Shown: piece after piece, positions 37,401 through 46,097 of the stretch
Numbering within the stretch: position 1 is the stretch's first letter
How the letters are laid out: the number at the start of each line of letters is the position of its first letter
Source of the DNA: Proteiniborus ethanoligenes
GTDB taxonomy: Bacteria; Bacillota; Clostridia; Tissierellales; Proteiniboraceae
Assembly: GCF_900107485.1 (NCBI RefSeq)
Contig: NZ_FNQE01000012.1
Span: forward strand, 1-64,000
Reading direction: 5' to 3'
DNA length: 64,000 nucleotides
The notes under the pieces: model-generated
What the model saw: only the letters and a program-made list of their open reading frames with translations
Databases searched by the model: none
Told to the model about the DNA's origin: nothing
Translations under genes and position numbers: made by a program

Positions 37401-39487
37401 GTTGCAAAATAAGCTGCCTCTTTTCGACTATCTGAAAAAGCTAATAGTTTTCTTCCATTTATATCTTGACTAGTTTTTTCTTCTACCGTATCAAAGAAAT
37501 TAAAGTTTCCAAAGAGACTTTCGCTTTCAGTTTCAGTCAAGTCATTATCTTCTTCGGATGCAAATGTGACTTTTTCTCCTGGTATATTCTGATAGAGCGT
37601 CCTCCCTAACATTTCGGTTGTTGGTGCGTCAGCATTTACAAGTCTTTTTACAATGCTTCTTCCATAACTACCGCAATCTAAACAAGTATTAATCGAACCT
37701 TTATGATTGACTTTATATACAATGATAAGATTAGGATTTTTGCAACATTCTTTGTCTGTCCTATTAGCATATGGAGCAACTTTCCCGCATTTTGTGCATA
37801 AAATATATCTCTCAGCATTGTTTGCTTTGAAATCATCACCTAATAATTCGTCATCTTCAACTAAAGAATCTTCATTTAATTCTATATTTGAGTAGTCCTC
37901 TTTAAGTAAAAAGTATTCAAGTCTTTCTTTAGTTTCTCCATTAAAAAAGCCAGATGATTGTTTTAGATATCCGTTTTCTATCTTGCCTATAAGGTACTCT
38001 TGTCCACATTTCTGGCAATTGGCTAATTCAAAGATGCCAACTTTTTCTGTTCCAATATTCTCATACTCTTTACGATTCAAGAAAACTTTTTTTGTTGGGT
38101 ATAATCTTACAAATCCACCTTCTATAGCCTTAGAAAATGTGTGATATCTTGCAGGTAGTAACACATCTGAGTTATCTTCTTTTTTAGCTTTAGCAGCTAA
38201 ATCTACCATTGCTAGAAAAGCATCAATATTTTCATTATTCACAGCCCCATAAACATCCACTATAACTTCTTCAATCAACTTTGTTTTGTTCTCAATAACG
38301 ATCTTTAACTTATTTACATAATAATCCTGAATTAATGTGTCATAAAGAACTTCATATGACTCACTTTTAGGGTTTATAGATTCATATATGCCTTCCTTAT
38401 TAATTGCCTCTGCTAATTCTCTTCCAGTATATTTTTCAGTTAACATTAAGATTTTCTTGTATGTATCCAATGGTGGTTTGATTAAATTTGCATTTGCGTT
38501 AGTTCTTACTCTTTCAGATGTAATTATACAGTCTTCGCTAAAGTCCTCTCCAAATAAATCCTCAGCATACTTTACAACATGTTTAATTTCTTCTTTACTG
38601 CTGCTTAATGTTGCACTAGTAGCAATAAAGTTTATCTTGCCTTTTTCTCCATCAACTACCCTATCTTTTAATCTAGCTATCAAATATGAAATTTCGCTTC
38701 CCAAAGAACCAGAATAAACATGAGCCTCATCTAAAACAATATACTTCCAATAATCTTTATATAATCCATCAAAAAATACATTGTCATCAGGACGTAGTAA
38801 TAGATATTCTAACATTGCATAATTTGTTAATAAAATATGTGGTGGATTTGACCGCATTTCCTCTCTAGATAATAATTCGTTTTTTAAAAGTGGTTGGTCT
38901 GGATTCATTTTCTTGAAATTATCAAGAGCTTCACTTTTCTTTTCTTTGGTTTCACCTGTATATCTTCCGAAAGTAATTTCTGGATAATCCGCTAATAAGC
39001 TTCTTAATCTTTTTAGTTGATCATTTGCTAATGCATTCATAGGATAAAGAATCAGTGCTCTAACTCCTGGAGTTAATTCATTATTACTATGTTGTTCTGC
39101 TAAGTGATTGAGGATCGGTATCAAGAAACTTTCAGTTTTACCACTGCCTGTACCAGTAGCAACGATCATATTCTTTTTCTCAACAACTGCTTTCTTAATT
39201 GCTTTTTCTTGATGTAAGTGTAGTGGAAATTCTCCAATCCTAGGGATTAGCTTTACAAAGTTTTTATGTAATATTTTTTCATTTGCTAATTGTTTTAAAT
39301 CCTTACCACTTTTATACATTGCTGTTGATTCAAGATAGGGACCTTTTACTAATTCAGATTTATTAAGTTCAATTGCCTTATCCGCTGATTCCCTTAATTC
39401 CTTATTTTTAAATAAGAACATGGATTTCAGATATTTAGTGTACTCTTCCCTTATATTTTCTGTAGTTGCAATTGGGTTAATGCTCAT
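34418..39487 (-). CDS. Large DEAH helicase with DUF1998-type C-terminus (Druantia DruE/MrfA-like)
   Basis: The 1689-aa protein has an SF2 helicase core: Walker A IVATGTGSGKTESFLIPIL (about 110-118), DEAH in VLDEAHVYSG (253-256), FIATSATL (about 290), and motif VI YVQRAGRAGRRT in the second RecA lobe. Several zinc-binding Cys pairs lie between and after (CQKCGQEY, CTKCGKVA, CNICGK, CSWCGY). The C-terminus is DUF1998-like: FDQVPGGAGHVKRIG, then CECGEETSCYGCLRNY. DruE of Druantia and DrmB-associated proteins share this tail. It follows the 1357-aa gene by 11 bases. It probably remodels or unwinds phage DNA as the motor of the three-gene system. Confidence 0.82.
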   Translation of the reverse strand: MSINPIATTENIREEYTKYLKSMFLFKNKELRESADKAIELNKSELVKGPYLESTAMYKSGKDLKQLANEKILHKNFVKLIPRIGEFPLHLHQEKAIKKAVVEKKNMIVATGTGSGKTESFLIPILNHLAEQHSNNELTPGVRALILYPMNALANDQLKRLRSLLADYPEITFGRYTGETKEKKSEALDNFKKMNPDQPLLKNELLSREEMRSNPPHILLTNYAMLEYLLLRPDDNVFFDGLYKDYWKYIVLDEAHVYSGSLGSEISYLIARLKDRVVDGEKGKINFIATSATLSSSKEEIKHVVKYAEDLFGEDFSEDCIITSERVRTNANANLIKPPLDTYKKILMLTEKYTGRELAEAINKEGIYESINPKSESYEVLYDTLIQDYYVNKLKIVIENKTKLIEEVIVDVYGAVNNENIDAFLAMVDLAAKAKKEDNSDVLLPARYHTFSKAIEGGFVRLYPTKKVFLNRKEYENIGTEKVGIFELANCQKCGQEYLIGKIENGYLKQSSGFFNGETKERLEYFLLKEDYSNIELNEDSLVEDDELLGDDFKANNAERYILCTKCGKVAPYANRTDKECCKNPNLIIVYKVNHKGSINTCLDCGSYGRSIVKRLVNADAPTTEMLGRTLYQNIPGEKVTFASEEDNDLTETESESLFGNFNFFDTVEEKTSQDINGRKLLAFSDSRKEAAYFATYMDIRYNNYLWRKIILDAIDSLDDEEITVNKLHTRIYKDIESQKDLLIDKLEDIDETISAYIMYELMSYEREIGLEGVGMLSFSFPKPDWWPQGLELCGLNSNQVWQVVEQFFHGLRIYRCVNYPEDLRHEHPLFGQRTKPIYFRYEDSNPQKGIMSIRPKENYSNMRFEYLVKIFTELGDNKKVAKEKADIFLEKIFNDSNFIRLMIDRGVYISRYIPNEGNVYQLNYNKWLFKKNQVLYRCNICGKKTHINIEGVCSSYRCNGQLELFREEVSRHTYYSDIYNNIKRIPMVIKEHTAQLTSRHASEIQTKFEQGKVNILSCSTTFEMGVDVGSLEAVFLRNIPPETANYVQRAGRAGRRTASTAYILTYAKRRSHDLYYFQNPEKIIEGKIKPPYIEKSNDKIAFRHLCSIVFSWLFRKDECYFSNVEKLFAYNQDYPSVDIKLREELNNHPQDILKSLRNVFTKEVQDVFKIERWKWIEERLLKDTGNLIISKEKWIEDVTDIIKIKDDNFAKGKPTDSITKMLKTFLDKSVIDFLASNNVLPRYGFPIDSVNLDTIHLGEASKNVNLSRDLKLAISEFAPGNKVIANGVMWESYSINMSRSKWWPTYLYAICDECHTIYKEPCDYNLKIADIDEDKKYCACGAPLTMHKFIKPIFGFSTDNSKPEKPTLSKPVSSYSSKVFFHQYDDNERNYQSTVDVYNIPIKYTYSPRGNLFIVNQGNNGRSFRVCSWCGYATTNDYDIEFEHKNKYGNNCGNKYLNKVDLGHEIITDIIEIELPNVVNNFSEAFYYSVLYALIEGATGYLGIDRREIDGCLNYTSQSDMPSFILFDQVPGGAGHVKRIGIELDKVIKEAKKRVSGLCECGEETSCYGCLRNYSNQPYHDILQRGLALNYFRVMENINNSYKEIASSKETDINSIILYCKDRNIEVPIEGYELELDNGDLPIAELAFVEMKIALFLDDQQEEKNIFSDLGWKTYFINEFNLNKCLSD

Positions 39488-39498
39488 ATATCTTCCCC

Positions 39499-42400
39499 CT
39501 ATATAAATATCAATTTGAAAAATGCCCTATATCTTTCAAATAATTCCCATCGTTTCCCAAAGTATTCTTCCATAATCATTTTGTAGTAATCATCATCAGA
39601 CATAGTCTCGACTGGAACAATCGACAAAAATGCAGAAATTAATAAGGAACGATAATAATCATTCATGTTAGTTTCAAGCAGATCTTTAATGGTATTGAAT
39701 TGCTCTTTAGTGATCTTATAACGATTAGCTAATTCTTCTGGTAACTTAAAGTATGAGCAGTTGTTGTCACACTTAATATTTTCAACAAGATCATCAATTT
39801 TATTTCCATTCACTTTCATTGTAGAAATATCTTTTTCAAATTCATAAATCCTAAAAGCTCTTGGTAGAGAATAATCATATTTAAGAATATAACTGTTTTT
39901 ATATTCTGTTATCCAACTCCAGAAAGAGTTGATTATTTCAATCTCATTTCTTACAACATTTGAAATTTCTTTGTGTTTTCTAGCAATAGATAAAAGCTCT
40001 CTTTCAAAAGTTGATACACAACGACTTTTTAAATTGCTAGTAAGTGCCCCACTTCCATTTTTCACACTACATAAGGCATCTATTATGTTTATTTCAGATA
40101 ATAAATCGATTTTTTCATTAGAAATTTCTTTATCTTTTCTCGTTGCTAGCAACATTGTAACACATAGTTTCATATCTTGATTATTGAGATAGTTAGTCAT
40201 ATTAAGTAAACCATTTAAAACTCTTTCATATCCCTCTCTACTAATAATTAAGTTCAGTATTCTAAATGAATCTTTTATAAATGTCTCTACATGATTCTGA
40301 TCAACAGTAAAATATCTCATCTGAGTAAGGGTCATAAATACTTTACTGATTGATAAAGCACTTGTATTTTTCAAGCCTTCAAATAATTGTGAATTGTTAG
40401 ACTGCCCATTTGCGTAACACTGCAATAGCTCACCCAAAATAAAGTCTTCATTCTCCACTTTTATTGCTATATCATTAGCGATTATATTTTTTATATCATT
40501 CTTTTTGAAGAAATCCCTTTTCTCTTGAATATTGTCAAAAAGACTATATTCTTTTTTATAATCTAACACTGGTAAATAGTAACCATAGTCTATTTTATCA
40601 AGTGCCACTATCACCTCTGTAATACCATCGGAAAGTTCAAACTCCAAAGGGTTCTTCCAAGGATTAATATAATTATAGAGTTTCAGGATCCTTGATTTAT
40701 TGGAGTATTCTTCATCCCATGATATAATCAGGACATTCTCAATAAATTCCGATTTTAAATTAAGCATCTTTATTTTTTTTGCTACATTCAAGATAATTTG
40801 TTCATATAAGATTTCTTGTTCCTCATTTAAGACAACTATCTTGATTGAAATATTATGAAAATCAATCAACCTATCTCTGATATTCTTAAACTGAAAGTTA
40901 AACTGATCCCCATAACCTAGCTTTCTAGTTTCAACTATACTTTCATTATTATTTATTTCTTTTATCTCTAGCTTATATGTTAATGTTTTATATCTATAAT
41001 CGTAATTAATAATCTGTAAACGGATGTCACTATTATCAAAAGCTTGTTTAGATATTTCTCTTACCTGGTTATGATCCTTGTTGTCTACAACAGTTTCTAA
41101 TCCAGTAATATCCCACCTTATTGGCAGTATAACCTTAGAAATAGGTACTGTAATTCCATGAACTAGTAGATTAAATCTTACCTTAGCAACATTTGAAGGT
41201 TCGATATAATAATTATTCATATCTTCAGATACAAGACATGTTATATGAGATGGTTCAATTTGATAATGTAAACCTTTCTCTAAAATGAATTTTTCATGCT
41301 TATTGTTTATTTTTTCATAAGACATACCAAATCCATCATTGTACTCAATTGGATCTATAAGAATAAAGGTCTCCTTCGTGATGGTTCTTTCCTTACAACT
41401 TATTAATAAGCTATAGTATCCTTTAGGTAATTTGTCTTTATCAAAATCTATTTCGATACTATTAGAGTTCTTCTGCCTTATTCTATAGCACGATGAATAT
41501 TCAAAGTTATTATTATTGTTTAATGGTCTTAACCGAACTTCTATATCATTCGCATCTATATTTGGCGCATGAAAACTAAAGGTTCCAATATCTTCGTATA
41601 TATTAATACCCTCAAAATTATGTGGGCTAGTTTCCCGCTTTTCAAATGCTAACTTGTATGAGTTTCTTTTTACACTAGGTCGATCATCAATTTCAAAAAT
41701 AATTTCTTTTCCAGAACCACTGAATACTATCTCTCGTTGACTTATATCTTCTAAATCTAAATAGTAGAAGATATAACCCTTCCAATTCTTTAAGGTGATC
41801 TTATCAAGCACATGAACTTGATCTTTATATTCTGAGTTTATAATTCCAATTACACATTTACTTCTATTTAATTTATCACTTTTCAAATAATAACCATATT
41901 CATTAAATAAAATAAACGAATTGGTATTTTCAATTTGCCACTTGCCTACTACTTTATTATTAAAGACATACTCAATCTTTATATTTTCATAATAAGTTAA
42001 TTCAATCTCTTCATCTAGTACTATATAAACTCCATCTTTACGCTTAATAATTCGTCCATCAATAAATTTTTTTGGTGAATCATCAATAAAAATATTCCAA
42101 CCACAAATTTCATCACTATAAGTTTTACTTCTTTGTTGTGGCAACATCAAAAGTAACTTCTCATTTGGTATATCAAAACGTATTCTCGGATTTGCAATGT
42201 AATATTCCTCCTTCTGGGAGTCAATATCTACTTTATCCGATTCAATCCATTTTTCAAAAGAGGTTAGAAAACGCTTTGGTAAATAATCAATAGCTTCAAT
42301 ATTTTCTTTATTATCTAGGCAATTATTAAACATTTCCATAATCTTATTAAATGGATTGTCAATAATTTTGTCTTCGGACAAGAAGAAAATTCCTGGCTTG

Positions 42401-43572
42401 TCTAGTCTATATGTGTTATCTTCTAAAAAAATATGCACACTAGCTATTCGTTGATTATTACTGTACCTGAAGTAATATTTATAAATAGCACTATAAATTT
42501 TTCGAATAGATACTTCAGGTATATAAATTTGCGAAAAAATTTCTGATAAATTAGTCTTTTCTAGGTAACGTCTATCTTCTGAGTTAATATTAAACTTATC
42601 TGCTACTTCTTTTAATACTTCCATAGCTAATAAGGCATCTTTATATTGATAATCACCCTTACCAAAAAATTCAGGCCAATATCCATTACTGTCCTCATCG
42701 TTATATCTATATATAGCTGTAAAAATTAATATCAATGATGTAACAAAAGGATAGTTTTGAACTGTTATCTTGATACCATACCTGTTTATATATGAATCAA
42801 ATTCCAGCTTTAATTTTACATAATCCTCATTCTTGAAGCTGAGCCAATCATAGGCTACCTCAAGACATATATGATTTTTTTTATTTAACATTTGATGGAA
42901 CTTTATTCTTTTTTCAAGTTTTTCCAATGATAAGAATTCTTCCTTATCTGATTGAAAGGCGCTATTATTGTATTCTTTTACAACTAGTGATTCTCCGTTT
43001 AGTAAGGCTTGGAGACAATTTGAGATATCGCGATATATTGTGTCTTTGTTGCTATAAATATATTTAACCCAATTCTTATCTATAATAATTTCATTTTGTC
43101 CTTGAGTTTCAAATAAATCATTGTTGCATTTCCATTCGCTGATCAAATAGTTATTCCAATAATTAAAACTAGCGTTAGTAATCTTATTGTTATCAATTGG
43201 ATTCCTTAGGTAGCTTAAAGATTTTTTCACCATGCCTAATAGTTTAATATTAACTTGTTTGTCGTTCATATACTTTAAAATCTGAGTAACATCTTCCTTC
43301 ATTGAAATCATAGAAAGACCATATTTGATTATTAAAGTGTTTTTTATTTCATTGAACAACTTTATTTCAGAAGATTGTTCTACTTTAGACAAATCAGTAT
43401 TCCAATACTCCGACACAATTTCATATGCGAAATCTAAATAGCTTAGTTTAGACTTCCCTTTAGTAACAATGTCTATTAATTTCTTTAAGCACATTAAATC
43501 AATTACCGAAATACTGTTGAATTCAGCAAAAATATTAGTTCTAACATCCCCTTGTTTGAATAGCACCTCCAT
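39499..43572 (-). CDS. 1357-aa protein of unknown function, partner of the DEAH helicase
   Basis: I recognise no enzymatic motif. The N-terminal 450 residues are helical and charged. About 480-950 is rich in beta strands of Ig-like character (YTLVIS-type strands such as GYYSLLISCKERTITKETF and VRFNLLVHGITVPISKVILPI). The C-terminal 350 residues are helical. It opens a three-gene operon with a GGGGGATTTGCAAA site before ATG. A very large domain-poor protein directly upstream of a DruE-like helicase is the layout of Druantia type III (DruH-DruE), so a DruH-like role is a reasonable guess; homology is not shown by anything I can see. Confidence 0.6.
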   Translation of the reverse strand: MEVLFKQGDVRTNIFAEFNSISVIDLMCLKKLIDIVTKGKSKLSYLDFAYEIVSEYWNTDLSKVEQSSEIKLFNEIKNTLIIKYGLSMISMKEDVTQILKYMNDKQVNIKLLGMVKKSLSYLRNPIDNNKITNASFNYWNNYLISEWKCNNDLFETQGQNEIIIDKNWVKYIYSNKDTIYRDISNCLQALLNGESLVVKEYNNSAFQSDKEEFLSLEKLEKRIKFHQMLNKKNHICLEVAYDWLSFKNEDYVKLKLEFDSYINRYGIKITVQNYPFVTSLILIFTAIYRYNDEDSNGYWPEFFGKGDYQYKDALLAMEVLKEVADKFNINSEDRRYLEKTNLSEIFSQIYIPEVSIRKIYSAIYKYYFRYSNNQRIASVHIFLEDNTYRLDKPGIFFLSEDKIIDNPFNKIMEMFNNCLDNKENIEAIDYLPKRFLTSFEKWIESDKVDIDSQKEEYYIANPRIRFDIPNEKLLLMLPQQRSKTYSDEICGWNIFIDDSPKKFIDGRIIKRKDGVYIVLDEEIELTYYENIKIEYVFNNKVVGKWQIENTNSFILFNEYGYYLKSDKLNRSKCVIGIINSEYKDQVHVLDKITLKNWKGYIFYYLDLEDISQREIVFSGSGKEIIFEIDDRPSVKRNSYKLAFEKRETSPHNFEGINIYEDIGTFSFHAPNIDANDIEVRLRPLNNNNNFEYSSCYRIRQKNSNSIEIDFDKDKLPKGYYSLLISCKERTITKETFILIDPIEYNDGFGMSYEKINNKHEKFILEKGLHYQIEPSHITCLVSEDMNNYYIEPSNVAKVRFNLLVHGITVPISKVILPIRWDITGLETVVDNKDHNQVREISKQAFDNSDIRLQIINYDYRYKTLTYKLEIKEINNNESIVETRKLGYGDQFNFQFKNIRDRLIDFHNISIKIVVLNEEQEILYEQIILNVAKKIKMLNLKSEFIENVLIISWDEEYSNKSRILKLYNYINPWKNPLEFELSDGITEVIVALDKIDYGYYLPVLDYKKEYSLFDNIQEKRDFFKKNDIKNIIANDIAIKVENEDFILGELLQCYANGQSNNSQLFEGLKNTSALSISKVFMTLTQMRYFTVDQNHVETFIKDSFRILNLIISREGYERVLNGLLNMTNYLNNQDMKLCVTMLLATRKDKEISNEKIDLLSEINIIDALCSVKNGSGALTSNLKSRCVSTFERELLSIARKHKEISNVVRNEIEIINSFWSWITEYKNSYILKYDYSLPRAFRIYEFEKDISTMKVNGNKIDDLVENIKCDNNCSYFKLPEELANRYKITKEQFNTIKDLLETNMNDYYRSLLISAFLSIVPVETMSDDDYYKMIMEEYFGKRWELFERYRAFFKLIFI

Positions 43573-44051
43573 TTTGCAAATCCCCCTTTATCCCAAAATC
43601 ATAAATTGATATTTTTACCTAAAAACTAATGACATCATAGGCTTTAAATTATATTATTAAATTACTATAGGTTATAATCTTTGACTTTTTTATCCTAGAC
43701 TTATAGAACAGATTAAATAAATGTTTTCAATTATAGGTCATCTATAATTCACATAAACTCAAGTAAATGGTAAGCATTTAAATACTTCTTGATATATTAT
43801 AACAGCCTCATTATTACAGAAGATTCACTATAGTATAAAAATTCCACAAACATATTCTAATATCCTTTATTTTATGTAAATGTAGCCAACAAAAGTAATA
43901 AAGGCATATATTTTATCTTTAACTCAACAGATTAAACATCAAGTATTCCATAACAATATCTTATATATTGACTTCTTTTTTTGTCGAGTTTCAAACCTTA
44001 GTCAAATAAAATAATTAAGATATACCTGTCTAATGCGTAAGAATCTCTTTT
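43573..44051. other. AT-rich intergenic region, probable promoter region of the helicase operon
   Basis: No gene is seen. The sequence is very AT-rich with several TATAAT-like strings on the minus strand (for example near 43655), but none has a convincing -35 partner. The helicase operon must be transcribed from here or from further upstream. Confidence 0.4.
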
Positions 44052-44246
44052 CTATAGCTTATTTTCATCTTCTATAGATACATTTATTCCATTTTTATCC
44101 ATACGAATTTTAAAACTATCACCAGTCTCCTCTAGAAAAGTTTCATATTCAAATTCTCTACCTAATGTTGAAATAACATACTTTACAAATTTATTAACTG
44201 AACTATTATAAAAATTATATCCCCTTATATACCCTATTGTATTAAT
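44052..44246 (-). CDS. Small 64-codon ORF with a non-standard start
   Basis: A GAGGAGGGG ribosome site at 44254-44261 is followed at normal spacing by ATT AAT ACA, not by ATG, GTG or TTG. The frame then stays open for 64 codons with good codon use (NFYNSSVNKFVKYVIS, then FLEETGDSFKIRMDKNG) and stops at 44052. It follows the glutamylcyclotransferase-fusion gene by 43 bases. Either ATT is used as a start, which would limit expression, or the start codon has mutated. The product is unknown. Confidence 0.4.
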   Translation of the reverse strand: MNTIGYIRGYNFYNSSVNKFVKYVISTLGREFEYETFLEETGDSFKIRMDKNGINVSIEDENKL

Positions 44247-44289
44247 TTATATCCCCTCCTCTAGTTTAATAGTACTACTTATTACCCCA

Positions 44290-46002
44290 TTATTTTATAA
44301 ATTTATCAATTGATTCTCTTTTATCTGGTATTGTATAATATATAGCCTCATCAGCATTCCAAGCTATACCACTTCTAACACTTCTCCCGTCCTGTTTTAT
44401 TAATTTTGTTTCAATTAAATCTTGAGCTGCACTAATAATACTTCTTATATCTTTATTTAAGTCATCACTAATCTTCTGGATTGTAACTCCATGTTCCTGT
44501 GCCCTTAGATATCTCAAAATACTAATACACTCTTCTTTTAGGTATCTCTTCATCAAACAAACATCTATATCTACATCCTTTAGTTTTGGATATGTCTCTC
44601 TAATTCCTGCTTTAATAACTTCAAGATAATCAATGCTTGGAATGACCTCTTGTATATCACGAAGTTCATGGGTAATGGTCTGAATTGGTATTCCTCCTTG
44701 AAATCCTAAATTTACTTTTTTATTATACCAAGATGGTCCATTTCCTTCCTGCTGATGAATCTCTTCAAACTGTTCTTTAGTGATTAAGTACATTTTTCCG
44801 TAGCTTTTACCTCTTTTACTTATATCAAGAAAAGCTACCCCTTTGTTATTCCATCTACTACTATGATTTGCAAAGTAAATTGGATATTTTACGATTATTG
44901 GTTTTTCGTCAACAGGAGGTGTTTTATCCCTACATCCACTCCTAATTGCATCTCCTAAAATATACTTCATAAAACGTTCTTTGTTAATATTAGATCCATA
45001 GCAAGCATACCACACATAATTTGTGTAGATGTATGCTACACCTTCAAACCAAGGTTGATACACAAAATCAATTTTGGTTTTACCTTCAATAGACTGATTA
45101 TATACATAAACATATGCGTCTATTTTCTCATTTTTATCGCTATAAACTTGAGCTATTACTCGTTTATACAGTAAGCCTTCTGCTTCATAGATATCAAGCT
45201 CATGAATCTTATCTTCTGATATATAATAAACTTCACCTTTTACTCTTCCATCTTTGCTCTCTACTATTCCAGGATAATATCCTAAATCATATAGAGAGTA
45301 ACCGCTCAAAATACCTTCTCCTCTAAACTCTGCTTCCTCTAAATAAGATTGCTTCTGTCTATTACTCTTCATTAATGTTCCATAAACAAACAAAAATACT
45401 TTTTTCTTATTATTCATTTTATTCAGTACATCCTCCATCCTCAATGAAAATTCCTCATCATAGTCAAATCGAGTGTTTCCCTCTTTCAATAATTTTTCAA
45501 TTTCTGATTTACTAAAATATATCAGTTCAGTAAATTTTTCATGTTTCTCGGGATATAGTTCAATAAATCTCATTATATCTGCCTTAAGCAAGGTTTTTAT
45601 TGCATTAATTCTAAAACTAAAGGAACTAAATCCATGACCAACAAGTTTTCCTTTTTCTAAAATGTTAAGAGCTCTAATAAGTGTGGTATCAAATCCCTTT
45701 AAATTATTACATAATTTAGGATAGTTTAATTGAAATTTAATCATAATTGAAGTGAATAATATAGTTGGATATTTCCAATATTCAACTTTTGCATCATATG
45801 GTATATCATCACTAGAAATTAGTCTCCAATATCCATCTGAATCTTGATTTGAGACTAGCTCTTCTATTAGCACGATTAGTGCTTGTACATCTGCTTTACC
45901 TTCAACCTGGTTAATAAATAAGTTGTAACTCTCTTCCATTTGGATTCTAAATTCATTAAAGTTCTCTCTGCTTGGATTTGCTTTGTTTAATAATTTTCTC
46001 AT
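44290..46002 (-). CDS. Double gamma-glutamylcyclotransferase-like protein with C-terminal winged helix
   Basis: The 570-aa protein is a fusion. The first 200 residues are helical and unrecognised (NQDSDGYWRLISSDDIPYDA). Residues about 205-305 form an AIG2/GGCT domain (VFLFVYGTLMKSNRQKQ, YYPGIVESKDGRVKGEVYYI). A second GGCT/ChaC-like domain follows at about 330-460 (YACYGSNINKERFMKYILG, then a K-x-Y-L-I block with a Glu in the following helix). A winged helix ends it (ILRYLRAQEHGVTIQKISDDL). GGCT enzymes cleave gamma-glutamyl amides and release 5-oxoproline. Two such domains plus a DNA-binding end suggest a regulated enzyme or a peptide/tRNA-modifying defence effector. GGGAGGTAATAAT fixes the start. 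Confidence 0.7.
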   Translation of the reverse strand: MRKLLNKANPSRENFNEFRIQMEESYNLFINQVEGKADVQALIVLIEELVSNQDSDGYWRLISSDDIPYDAKVEYWKYPTILFTSIMIKFQLNYPKLCNNLKGFDTTLIRALNILEKGKLVGHGFSSFSFRINAIKTLLKADIMRFIELYPEKHEKFTELIYFSKSEIEKLLKEGNTRFDYDEEFSLRMEDVLNKMNNKKKVFLFVYGTLMKSNRQKQSYLEEAEFRGEGILSGYSLYDLGYYPGIVESKDGRVKGEVYYISEDKIHELDIYEAEGLLYKRVIAQVYSDKNEKIDAYVYVYNQSIEGKTKIDFVYQPWFEGVAYIYTNYVWYACYGSNINKERFMKYILGDAIRSGCRDKTPPVDEKPIIVKYPIYFANHSSRWNNKGVAFLDISKRGKSYGKMYLITKEQFEEIHQQEGNGPSWYNKKVNLGFQGGIPIQTITHELRDIQEVIPSIDYLEVIKAGIRETYPKLKDVDIDVCLMKRYLKEECISILRYLRAQEHGVTIQKISDDLNKDIRSIISAAQDLIETKLIKQDGRSVRSGIAWNADEAIYYTIPDKRESIDKFIK

Positions 46003-46060
46003 ATTATTACCTCCCTGATTTATTCTCTATATAAAATATATCAAGGAATATATATCACGA

Positions 46061-46079
46061 AGGGTAGCTCAGCTACCCT
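46061..46079. promoter_or_regulatory. Palindrome between regulator and GGCT-fusion genes
   Basis: AGGGTAGCTCAGCTACCCT is a near-perfect palindrome about 60 bases upstream of the fusion gene. It has no T tract and a loop too short for a strong terminator, so it looks more like an operator, perhaps for the regulator encoded just upstream. Confidence 0.45.
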
Positions 46080-46097
46080 AAATTAAATATATATAGA

